Origin: Caprimulgus europaeus
Taxonomy: Eukaryota > Chordata > Aves > Caprimulgiformes > Caprimulgidae
Assembly: GCA_907165065.1 (NCBI GenBank)
Contig: OU015528.1
Span: 40,601,515 to 40,665,514 of the forward strand
DNA length: 64,000 bases
Direction: 5' to 3'
The position numbers and the translations under genes are program-made. Under the pieces are notes generated by a model. That model searched no databases. It saw only the letters and a list, made by a program, of their open reading frames with translations, and was not told the origin of the DNA. Of this stretch, positions 51,062 through 61,910 are shown piece after piece; within the stretch, counting starts at the first letter, position 1; every line of letters starts with the position of its first letter.

Positions 51062-51540
51062 TGACCATCAGACCCTGCAACCTTTACCCACTTGGGCTAT
51101 AGCTGCCCGTGCTCAAGGCCAGCTTTGCTATGATGTTGCTGAGTCACCACGAATCAGACTGGTGGGAGATCTGTGTGAGGAAGCAGAGTTGAGGATCTTT
51201 GTCCTCTATCTTGAGGTGTGCTCAAGTACCTTCTCTTGGCCCTGTCCTGAACTGTGCATATCCTTAGACCTGGCCTATCTGGATTGACTTGACTTTGGAC
51301 TTATGAACATATGCTGTGACTACGGTCTTGTAGCTGTCTGGCCCTGGACTATGGCTGACTCTGGTTGTCACTGTCAGACTTACTCTGCTTTTCCTCAGGT
51401 AATGTGGGACAGACTCCCTGTTGATGAGGGCACTACCCTGAATACCATGCTGTCACCCTCTGCTCCTCCTTCAGTGTCCCTCACAGGACAACATACTGTT
51501 GCATTACTATATGAAATCATACATAAACTGTAACTGTACT
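51062..51540. other. GC-richer segment of unknown origin, possibly an old LTR or other repeat
   Basis: Base composition rises sharply against the flanks. The text is rich in short CTGGACT/TGACTTG/GGCCCTG-like words, a pattern I associate with old avian and reptilian repeats. It contains 76 open codons on the plus strand (51303-51533) without a domain. I could not define termini or a target duplication. Confidence 0.35.
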
Positions 51541-51599
51541 TATTTTTGCAGACAAGAAGTTGCAATGGTTGGAACTGTTTTGGGTGGGTCACTAGTAGT

Positions 51600-51917
51600 G
51601 ATGTTGCTCAGTCTCCCAATATCTGAAAGGCAATGACTGAGAAGAGAGGGCCAAACTCATTAGTGAAGTGTACTGCAGAGGACAGGTCACAATGGTCGTA
51701 AATAGAAACAGGAGATGTTCTGACAGTATAATAGGAAAAAGTTTTTCCTAGATTGCTTGAAGAGGTTGTATAGTCTCCATCCTTGAATATTGTAAAGATC
51801 AAACTGGATAAAGCCCTGAACAAAATGATCTGATGTCAGAGCTGACCCAGATTTGAAGCAGGAGGTTGGACTCGAGACTACTTGAAGTCCTGTCTAATCT
51901 CAGTTATCTTATTGTCT
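51600..51917 (+). mobile_element. CR1 3' fragment, older subfamily
   Basis: Landmarks in order are 'gctcagtctcccaatatctg', 'agagagggccaaactc', 'cttgaagaggttgtatagtc', 'ctggataaagccctgaac' and 'gcaggaggttggactcgaga', ending near 51917 with a degraded terminal repeat. It is the 3' end of ORF2 plus the UTR, 5'-truncated. Confidence 0.85.
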
Positions 51918-54900
51918 CAAAAAGGGAGATCATAATTTTTGAAGGAAGAGATTAATTTCTGTACTTCTGTCCACTTAAAAGTCTAACATGGTCAATTATA
52001 CTTCTTTAGTAGTTCATTGAGAGAAATTGGTCAGAAGAATCCCTCTGTGTAGATGCTTAGTGCTTTCCACTGGTAACAGCAAGAACCTAAGAATTTAGGC
52101 GAGACTGTTAGGTTTTCTACAGATAAAGACAAACTCAATGAATCAAACTGTGAAAAGAGAGAGTAAACTTAATTTAGTGTGCTTAGAGATAATGTATACT
52201 ACATAACTAGGTTATGTCTGCCAAAACATGATGTCTGTTGGGTGGGCATTTGGCGAAAGGGAGGTGTTTCAGTAGAAAACTTTTTACAAAGAAAGATAAG
52301 AAGTAAAACTACCCCATTTATTATTCCCAAATCCTAAGAAAAACATTCTAAATGTTTTATCATAACTCACTTTTATTTTACCATTTAATTGCTGCAAATT
52401 GAGTTATTTTTTTCCTCAGCAGAAATATTGTTAATTTTATTTTTTTCAATTTTTATTTTCCAACACCAGGCAATAAACAAATTTTTATTTTATATCCCAT
52501 TAATATCTATATGTATTTGTTGTTTGTGTTTTGTTTGTTTGGGTTTTTTTTAATTTAATGTCATTTTTTAGTTCATTATGAATCTTTCCAATACCTTTAG
52601 TGGCATCTGATGTTTCCCGTACCAGTAATATGCTTACTATCACTATTGGAAACTATGAACTTATGACACAACCAAAAACTAATACAACATACAAATTTTT
52701 GCTAGTAGAGGTAGTGTTAAAAGGATGTATTAGTGATTCCCCTTTTTAACCCTACCCTAAAGAGAAGATTGATGACACCAAGTCATGACAGAGGTTATGT
52801 GCAAGTGAACAAAATGCGCTTTACGGATATTTTATTGTCTTGACTGAATTCCTTGAAATCCCTTGATCCAGAAAGCAGAGATTACTGTATATGTTCTACT
52901 ATGCATATGAAAATAAATTAGAGACATTGAAATACATAATTAGTTACTCAGGGACCCCTCATCAGAACTGAATCCAAGTATTTTGCAAATATTAAAGAAA
53001 ATATTATCCAGAAAAATAGGGAAATAATAATTTTTTATTATCAATACTTTTGATAAATGCAGAGGGAATAGGATTACAAAAATAGTGTAGACATTAAGTC
53101 AGATCTTGATTAATTGATCCTGATCGTATCTATGCAGAAGATAAATTCAGCTTCTGCTTTAATGAATTCTCACTGAAGTTATTTCTCAGTTTCTCTATCA
53201 CATAGAAATGTTATCTGAAACAGAGCATTGATTCCCAGCATCTTATGAGATAATAGCAACCGTACAAACTGATACAATTGGTAGGCGTTGGGTTGGTTTT
53301 TTTTTTAATTTCTAATTATTTTCTTTACTACAGGGCATACAGGAAATCTGTTTCCATCAAGTCAGGAAATCATGGACTATACCTCCTTTCTTCCCTTCAC
53401 CAGAGACAGAAACTCTGAGTGCACTGCTGTTCTCTCCTTGCCATTCTATGGCCACCCTTGTCTCACCTGCTCCTCCACCAGTAGCTCTATCTTCTCCCCT
53501 ACACCTTTTCTTTTGCACCTTTATGCTCAGCCTAATATTTCTCTTCCACCGAATACAGTATTTAATAACAAACTCCTAAACCAGTACTCAACCTGTCAAT
53601 AGATAAAGGGTTCACTTAGCCAGGGCTGTACTGCAAACGGTATCAGTTAATGCAGACTTAAGAACTCAGGTTTAATCTCAGGTTTATGAGATACTCTAAC
53701 TGAGTAAGTGGATCTAGACTATTAAATTGGTTGAACTCCTTAATCTGGTTCTATGAAAACAGGTAACTGATGTCTTAAATTAAATCAAAAAACCATTAAG
53801 ATCTTTTACATTGATGTACTCAACAAGAAATCTATACCAAATTACAACCATATGGAAATCAATAAGAATTCAACATTTTTGGCTATTTGGTCTTCCTGAA
53901 TTTAGTTGATATGCAGAGTGAAATCTTAAACTGCTTAGCAATTCCAAAAAGTGGAATTATTACATTAATGTTTTAGCAATTGCATACTGTTTTTTCTCAG
54001 GTGACATGATTTCTCTTTCATTTGCAATTAAAAAAAAAAAAATACTAAAACTTAGATAAGAAAATTTCACAGCTCTTTATAACCTAAAGCAGAATAAACA
54101 CGATAACTTCTGTTTTGGTTTTTTTTTTTTAAATCTTGTCTTAAACTACACAGGAGTTTTAAAATTTAATAAAAATACTTTACTGTGGGGAACACTCCCC
54201 CTCATTTTTCACCTAACAAACCTCAATATCTTACAATATCAAGCATGACATAACTGAATTCTTTACTGTTTTTACTGTCTTATTATAAATCAGAGAGAGT
54301 ATTTCTGTCTTCTTAAAAAAAAATTGCACTCTTAAATCAGATATATTCTAATTGCTTTATTCAGAAAGTTTTTTATCCCTTAAAGTACCTCTAAGTGCGT
54401 TCTTTCTGGAGATGTAACTCCCTCTTTCTGATCCACCATGATCAGGGCAAATTTATAAAATTGAACATAGGAATTCAGTAATGAAAGTCTGATAGGCATT
54501 AGTGGTTTTGTAAAACATCTTGAAATCTCTAATATTAAATTTGATTCAGGTAGAAGTTTCAAAGGTCCATTCAAAGCATGAACAGGTTTGTATTTCATTG
54601 TGCTCTTGGCAGTCTGGAACTATGCATCCTACTTAAATGAAAGTAGTTTGTACTTTTTGTATTTCATTTTGAGTAAGCAAATAATGATAATCTCAAACAC
54701 TAGTTTAAATTTCTTACAAAAAGCGCATATGTAAAACCCAGCATGTAAATGTTTCCCTTGAACACAGACTTCAGCACTAAGTGCATGCTTAAACATTTTG
54801 GTGAGTCGGGACAGAAGTTTTGTTAAAACTTTGCCACAAGTATGAACCTTCGCAGAAAACATCACAACACAATCCACATACACAAAAATTTATTAGCAAT

Positions 54901-55899
54901 TAGGTCAAGTTAAAACTGAAGTACAACCCAAAAGCTAGCCAGGAACTGACCAGATGCAGTGCTCTATCTGAGCTGGATTTTCAGAAGGATTTTCAGATTC
55001 TCTTAGTTTACATAAAGCTGTAAGTTCCCACTGCCTCTGAAAAATCAGGTCATACTAGGGGCTGAAATTATTTCTACTGGATAATACTACCACAAAGACT
55101 TAATTAAAAATATATTCCCACACAAACATGAGGCTATTTTAAAACATTCCAAAGAGCTTCTTATAGCAATGTGAAGAACTTCATTTTCTAAAATAATTTA
55201 AAACTGATATTTAAGAGAAGGAAGAAAAGTAAGATCTCTCTCTGAGGGAAGTAGGTATATTCATATCACTAACCAGGTACACAAACATTAGCAGTTCTCA
55301 GGCAAAACTGTCAAATGGCCCCTGGTATAATTTCTTGCTTGAACAGTTTGACAGAGCAAAAAAGCAAATTCTGTAACCTTCCTGCATCTTTTGCTCTGAG
55401 AATAATTTCTGCTGAATAGGTCTGAAAATAATCAAGATACAAAAACGTAGAGCATAGGTGTCTGATCTCACTTCATCATTGTGGTACAAGTAGTGAATCG
55501 TATGAAGATTACACTTTGATTTTAATTTAAATAGATTTTACTAGTAAATTGGATTTTGTCATGCTTCATAAGAATATATTTCATGAAGCAAGCTGAATTG
55601 CTTAACTTTACAAATTGATATGGATCAGAAGAGAAACTTCATTTCATCCAACCTTTGAAATACCCATACAGAAATGTGAAATTTGCTCTTGGAAGTCATC
55701 TGTGGCTCTAATGCATGAAGAATTATTTTTCTCTAACCAGATACAAAAGTTTGCTTTTTATTTATCATATTTTCAATTGTTTTATTTTGAGCTCTGATAT
55801 CAAACAGTATTTAAACTACAATCTCTTTATATTTCTAAAAATACTTCTATTAATTTTTTAATTCCATTCATTCTAGATGTGCCTCAATTTCCTACTTCA
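51918..55899. other. AT-rich stretch, no gene confirmed
   Basis: A pyrimidine-rich acceptor-like sequence ending TTTACTACAG lies at 53333, followed by a Ser/Pro/Leu-rich 76-codon frame (53372-53602). I do not consider this enough to call an exon. Nothing else is identifiable. Confidence 0.45.
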
Positions 55900-56145
55900 T
55901 TAGTATGCTTCATTCAAGCCAACCTTTTTCAAAGTAATTTGAAATAACTCTTCACTCATGAGATACTGAGTATGAACTTTATACAAAATATAATTCTGTT
56001 TTTCCATAAGTTTCAATAAAGCAGAATATGCTTGCTTCATTCTACTCTTCTCATACGATTCTGCATATACGTTTTTCTGCATTGCTTCACTCAGGCCATA
56101 AAACTCAGAGGGAAAGTAAACATATTCCAGATTATACAGTCTCAA
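55900..56145 (-). CDS. candidate host terminal exon, protein unknown
   Basis: The minus-strand frame is open for about 85 codons and closes with TAA at 55900-55902, followed at once by TGA. The encoded segment is protein-like: charged, rich in Glu, Lys, Tyr, Leu and Met, poor in Cys and low-complexity runs, with probable helices (SEAMQKNVYAESYEKSR, AYSALLKLMEKQNY). I recognise no family. There is no in-frame ATG at the upstream end, so it would be an exon, not a whole gene. An AG that could serve as acceptor lies near 56142, but its pyrimidine tract is weak. Chance frames of this length do occur in the window, so this is a tentative call. Confidence 0.3.
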   Translation of the reverse strand: MRLYNLEYVYFPSEFYGLSEAMQKNVYAESYEKSRMKQAYSALLKLMEKQNYILYKVHTQYLMSEELFQITLKKVGLNEAY

Positions 56146-56146
56146 G

Positions 56147-59100
56147 TTTATTAGTTACAATAAGAATTCATCATAAACTTAAATGCTTTAGTGAAGGAGG
56201 AGATCCTAAACTTTGTGTACACAAATATCCAATATTCCTCATATCCAGCAAACAATCATGTTAAAAGCATTTCAGTTATTATAGAACTAAACTGGTGAAA
56301 AACATTTTCATTGTGTACTTACATAATAATACTACAAGAAGTCATTCTATTTTGCTTAAATTAGTAGTTATAATCTTGAGAGTACTCTTAGTGTTTAACT
56401 TTTCTATATGATTAATAAATTTTAGTTTATTTTACAAAATATTTAGTCACTCATATCAATATTTCATAGTATTAACAGTACATTAACATATCTACTTGTA
56501 ATTCATCTACTGATGACAAAAATACCATAATGTTGCTGCATGTATTAGTCTAAAACTGTATATCCAAAAAGTTTCAATCAAAATTATGCTTCAAAAAGCC
56601 TAAATTTCAAAGTTTTCAAGGTGTACTTTAAAAAACCCCTACAAAACCACAAACATAACAGCTATTACAGGTAGTTACTCCTCTTGCTAAGAAGAAAATG
56701 ACTCAAAATAATTTTACAAGCTAAAACTATTCTATTTTCTACATTAAATAATTTATCGTAAGATAGCTCTGGTGTCAGCTTGTCTCTAAATATCATGTCC
56801 TGTAATATGTTGTAACAAAGCATCTTCAAGGAGCAGCTAGAGGTTGATGAAGGCGAAGGTTAGTTCCATGCTGAGGCCACATCTCACTCTTTTTAAAGAT
56901 CACAAGCAAAGCAAGGCTAGAGTTTAGTGTCTGTTCTGGATTTGGTGACTCTCACAGCTTTCAAGTTCAGGGAGGCCAGGTGGAGGTAACTATATATGCT
57001 ATGTGTACCTGTGTGGTTTTACTTACACTTTTTTCAACATGTTATTCTATAATAGATAACCAGGTTCTAGCTGTATTTAAATATTCTAATCCAAAATTGC
57101 TTTTTCTCTTCCCCCACACCAGATAACCAAATCATTTTAGAAAAGCATGTTAGAAAGGTCAAATTGTACAAAGCAGTCAAACATGTAATTAATTTTTACA
57201 GATAAGGAATTTTAATAAAATATCAGTCAGTTTTTTCTTATTATTATATCTGCTTCCAAGGACATTAAAGTTAATACTTACCTGTACTTAAACATAAAAA
57301 TGAAAATGTGTTCCTTCTGTGACCAGACAGAGCTATGTTTGTGGTCAACAAAATTCTTGTGAGTGCTGTTGCCTAGCAACTTTCATGTGAGGAAAATTTT
57401 ATTCCTGAGCACAGTTTACACTGTAATATAAGATTCTAGGATACCTGTAAAATATTTAAAGCTACGGTATTGCTTTGATAAAATGAACTCAGCATTCTAT
57501 AAAATATAATCTGCCAATTTAAATTCTAAGAGTTTCAATTGCTTGTTGAAAAGAAACTAAGATATGAAAATAATAAATAACATTTAAAAATATTTTAAAT
57601 GCAAAGAATCTTGTCATTAGACACCAGAGAAAACTCTGAGTCCATCAACACTGACTTCTTATTCATTCAAGAAATTATGCCATGGTGTTTGGGATTTTTT
57701 TATTACTTTCAGATATTGCAATTTTAAATAGAGACCTTATTTTATCAAAGTCTAAGAACATCAGTGTGTGAAAAAAATATATTTACATCTCAGTAATATT
57801 TATGCTATTTGCTGGATGAATTGTACATCTTACTCAGCTTCATATATTCACAAGAAGGCTCCATTAAGCTCACTCTGTACAAAGGCTTGTTTTCTTTATA
57901 ATTTATTTTATTTCAGATAAAAATAATTAAGATTGAAAGTGCCTCTGTTTGGTAGAGCCAGAGTAAAAAGATCTAAGTGAGATATTTTGGTATGGCAATT
58001 GGCACAAAAGTTGTCTTTATCTTCAAATATAATCAAATATAGAAACTCACATGCAAGTTCAACACTGTAATGAACATCTTATTCAATACAAAATCCAGCA
58101 AAGCCTTCTATCTAGTATGTTATTTCATTATGATTAAAAAATAATATCACTAACAAAACACTTTCTCTTTTGCTTAAGGTCATGTTAATTGAGGCTTAAA
58201 ATAAATCTATAAAATATTACAATGTTTTCTAAGGGAAAACATTTTGAATTAAGTCTACAACAGCCATGTGTATAAGAAACCATTAATAAATAACAATAAT
58301 TCTAAAAATTGCCCTGAATTAGCATTTGTTATGAGTAGAAGACTCGTGCAACATTTTCCACTAGAATGGAAATATTTGTATTCCATTTGGTAAATATTTA
58401 ACAGCTACTTAACTAAACTTTGATAAGTGATACATGCAATACTAAGTGAAATTTGGCAGTTCCTCTGCATCACATTGTCTTTCTTTTCTGTAGTTTGAAT
58501 GAGTGTGACCTCGGACTTTTTAGATGGATCAGTGTTAACAACAGCAAGATATCATTCAGATTAGTATATCTAGTTTTAGCAAAAAATAAGAGGAGAGAGG
58601 CTTTTAATTTTTTTACTTGTTTGCTATAGACACTTAAATATCAGTATTTAATACCACATCTGCTATATTTATAAACTGATATAGCGAAAAAATATGAAAC
58701 AGTCTCAATCTAAATTATCTTCCTTTAATAACATCTCCCACTTCTATCTAATAATCCTGACTGAGAATCCTCTTAGCTCCAGCTTTTTAAAATGTAGGGG
58801 ATACTATAAAATAATCTATTTGATTCCTCTATAATCTATACATAAACTTTTAAAAAGATTCACTTAAAGTATCTTTTATTATCTTAGATTGTTGGTTTAG
58901 GTTTGAATAGGTCATTGCATTCTTATGTAACTCCCCTGGCTATGAAGAGAACAAAGGTGGCACACAGAATGTAATCTTTTATCTCAGACAAAAATTGTGC
59001 TTATTTTAGAACTTTGTTACATATTCAGAAATTATTATAAGCAACACATATTTTAATTAGTATTTATGGCTGAAAATACAATTATTTTTTAATTAATGAG

Positions 59101-61334
59101 ATGTAATTGACCTTTATTAACTTATCTACCTTATTCAAATTCCTTTCAAATTCTGATTTCCCCCTTGTTTCTCCATGTTTAATTTGAGAAAATAAGATAT
59201 TTTTTTATCCAGAGCCTCCCATTTCCATACTAACTTTAACTGGTGCTCCTAAGTATAAGAACTACCAAGTATTCTCTCTTCTCTGTGACTGCTGTTGAAA
59301 TAACAAATGCACAAGGGTCCTGCTTCTTGAAAAAAATAATAAATCTGGTGATAGCAAGTGTGAAAAAAATAGCACAAAACAAATTTCAGAACATTAAAAT
59401 TTTAGGAGAATAGCCCGAGCAGTCTGATCAGAGAGCTCTAAGTCTGACAGATCTTCTGAGAAGAACCTGGGCAGGATTCAATGGTTACACCTTCCCAAAG
59501 TGGTTAGGGATTTGGGATAGCTACTTCTTTGCATTCTCCAAATGTAGGTTGTTCTACAGATTCCTGGGAAGTTTAAGGTCATAGATGACACCTCACATAG
59601 GTGATAACAGCAGGATTTTTTTTAAAATATGTGTATGAGGTTTTTTTTTCTTAGATTTTGGAAATCCATCATAGCCAAGAGTAAAATTTTACTTAGAAGC
59701 TTAGACACAGTTTGAGATCCATCCCATCTCACTAAATTTTTGCTACACTGAAAATCAAGAAGGCAAACACGTTTAATGAAGATATGATAAGATGTAGAAG
59801 AGAGTAAGTTAGGGTTTTGGTGGGGTTTTTTTGGTTGGATGGTTGGTTTTTTAAGAGAGAAGGATAAAAGAAATATGTCACCAGAGTTACAGACGTAGCA
59901 AAATCAGGAAAAGGAAAAATATTCACTGCAGTTCCCTGCTGTCCTTTGAGATAAAAAGTACAAAAGGAATTCTCTCTGTTTTCCAATATACAAGCTCAGT
60001 TTCGAAAGCCTGCCCATCGTCAGGGAAGAGTTGGTCCCAATGACTGTAAATAACACTTCCCTCTTGGCAGTTCTGCTGCTGCAGTAGTACTGCCAGAAAA
60101 TGTAAGCCTTGAGATATCTGCAGTACAGAATCAGTGAAATGTTTCACTGTGAATAATGTATTTTGGCAGATGCTTGATCTTATCTTTTAAAAGTAAAACT
60201 GAAACGAGACTTCCGCAGAGTTCAGACATTTCAACTTTTTTAAAGAGTTCCTTTGACAAAGTAATAGAGACTTGGCTATCCTGTTTCTCTTTTCCTACTA
60301 CATCAAGATATTAAGCTGTACAACATTGGTTAGCATGTCATCCCTTTCAAATCACAAAAAAACCCAAACAAACAAAAAAATAAAAATGGCTATTAAAATA
60401 GGCTATCTGAAAAGGTTACCTCCCTGTGTTTCAGATCTCAGCTAGCTGTTCCATCCAGTTCTCTTACTTATTTTGCAGTGGAAGAGTCCCAGTGGGGCTT
60501 GAATTCAGAGCAAGACCTGAATCAATTAAGTATTCAGTATGTGCAAGACCAAAAAAGGGTCATTGGAATGAGAATACTTTCAATGTACAATCTCATAATC
60601 TATTAATTAGTTAAACTAGCAATCACAGGAAAACATGTTTGAGATAAAACAAAATAGAAAAAAACTGAGATAGCATCTGGGACAGAAAAAAGGATAAAAC
60701 TGTCTGTATAAATATGTATGTGAACTGTATGTGGAAAGCAGAATGAAAGACAGAAATGAAAGAACACAAGAAAAGAAAGATATGAAACAGTTTTATTAAA
60801 AATGAAAACAAGAAAATATACAGGAAAAAATAATATATATATATATTTAACAGCATCAAAATTTGAAAAAAAGTAATAAACATGAATAAATGGGCAGAGC
60901 CAGTCAAATCATTTGTAAAGAGAAATATTTAGGAGAGAGAAGGGAAAAAAAATAATATTAATAAAGAATAGGAAGACAGAATTTTAAAAAGTAAAATAAA
61001 ACAAAGACTGGTAAAATAATTTTAAAATCTACACATTAGTAATAACTTGAGAGTATTAATTTAGGGATTTTTTTATGTATGTGGTCATCTAAAATTTATC
61101 AGTTCTATAGCATGCATTCCCAGTTCTTCTAAAAACAAGTGCCTTATGAAAATTCACCCTAATTAATGAAATTCCTCCTTCTGAACAGTGTTTAGGGTGG
61201 TCAAGTAATTTGAAAAGGTTTGAGGAAATGGGAAAAGCAACACCAATAATTCTTAGGAGGTTAATTTAACATCTTGCAAATAAAATGAGGAAAATGTGTT
61301 CAGTCTTTTTGTTTACATACTTAAAGTTTTTATA
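56147..61334. other. AT-rich stretch, no gene confirmed
   Basis: I see no mobile element. An RFX-type palindrome lies at 57368-57380. A minus-strand frame at 59923-60147 has mixed composition but no motif. The rest is AT-rich with T runs. Confidence 0.5.
57368..57380. promoter_or_regulatory. X-box-like RFX binding palindrome
   Basis: GTTGCCTAGCAAC is a perfect inverted repeat of the type bound by RFX transcription factors, which control ciliary and some immune genes. There is no visible promoter or CpG island around it, so function is uncertain. Confidence 0.4.
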
Positions 61335-61442
61335 TCATAGACTCATAGAATCTATTGGGTTGGAAGGGACCTTCAAAGGTCATCTAGTGCAACCTCCCTG
61401 TAGTAATCAGGGACATCTTTACTAGAGCAGGTTGCTCAGAGC
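61335..61442 (-). mobile_element. short CR1 3' end
   Basis: On the minus strand this is the last 108 bp of a CR1, ending with ATTCTATGAGTCTATGA. It retains 'ggttggaagggaccttcaaa' and 'agcaggttgctcagagct' in reverse. It was truncated almost immediately after reverse transcription began. Confidence 0.93.
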
Positions 61443-61644
61443 TCTTTTCTTATATATCCTTTTTATAGTCAATTTAATATCTCACTGGTATAATTTCTAT
61501 AAGCAAGTATTAAACTTCTGTAAGAGCACTCGTGTATACTTTAAAAATCCAAAATCTAGAGTGAACCAGCTGTTTAGTCTCATGCTGCAGTAAATGGAGA
61601 TACTGTTAGGTATTTATATTAAGCTCAATGAAGTGCATATTAGT

Positions 61645-61910
61645 GGTTATGTTGTTTGTCTTCCCAAGTAACGTTGACACATGCTGAGGCCATGCTTTCC
61701 AGGAAGTGGCTGATGAGGGGAAGTAGTGAGTAAGTTCCTGGTTTTGCTTTGTTTGCGTGCACTTCTTTGCTTCACCTATTAAATTGTCTTTATCTCACCC
61801 TACAAGTTTTCAGATTTTCCTCTTGTGATTCTCTGCCCCACCCTGCTGGGGCAGAAGTGAGTGAGGGACAAGGTTGGGACTTAGTTGCTGACTAGGGTCA
61901 GCCCACTACA
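61645..61910 (+). mobile_element. 3' part of an ERVL-type LTR
   Basis: The segment runs from about 'gtcttcccaagtaacgttga' through 'gatgaggggaagtagtgag', 'ttgctttgtttgcgtgcac', 'cctattaaattgtctttatc' and 'gattctctgccccaccc' to CCCACTACA at 61910, a normal 3' terminus for this LTR class. ATTAAA in the middle is the likely polyadenylation signal. The 5' half of the LTR is missing, so no target duplication can be assessed. Confidence 0.8.

Noticed and set aside
54629-54883. 84-codon minus-strand frame, Cys- and Lys-rich
   Set aside because: The cysteines have no zinc-finger spacing and the C-terminal end is a low-complexity Lys/Tyr/Leu string; likely chance.
59923-60147. Minus-strand frame of 74 codons with mixed composition
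   Set aside because: It looks somewhat protein-like, but I found no motif, no clear splice sites and no supporting context.
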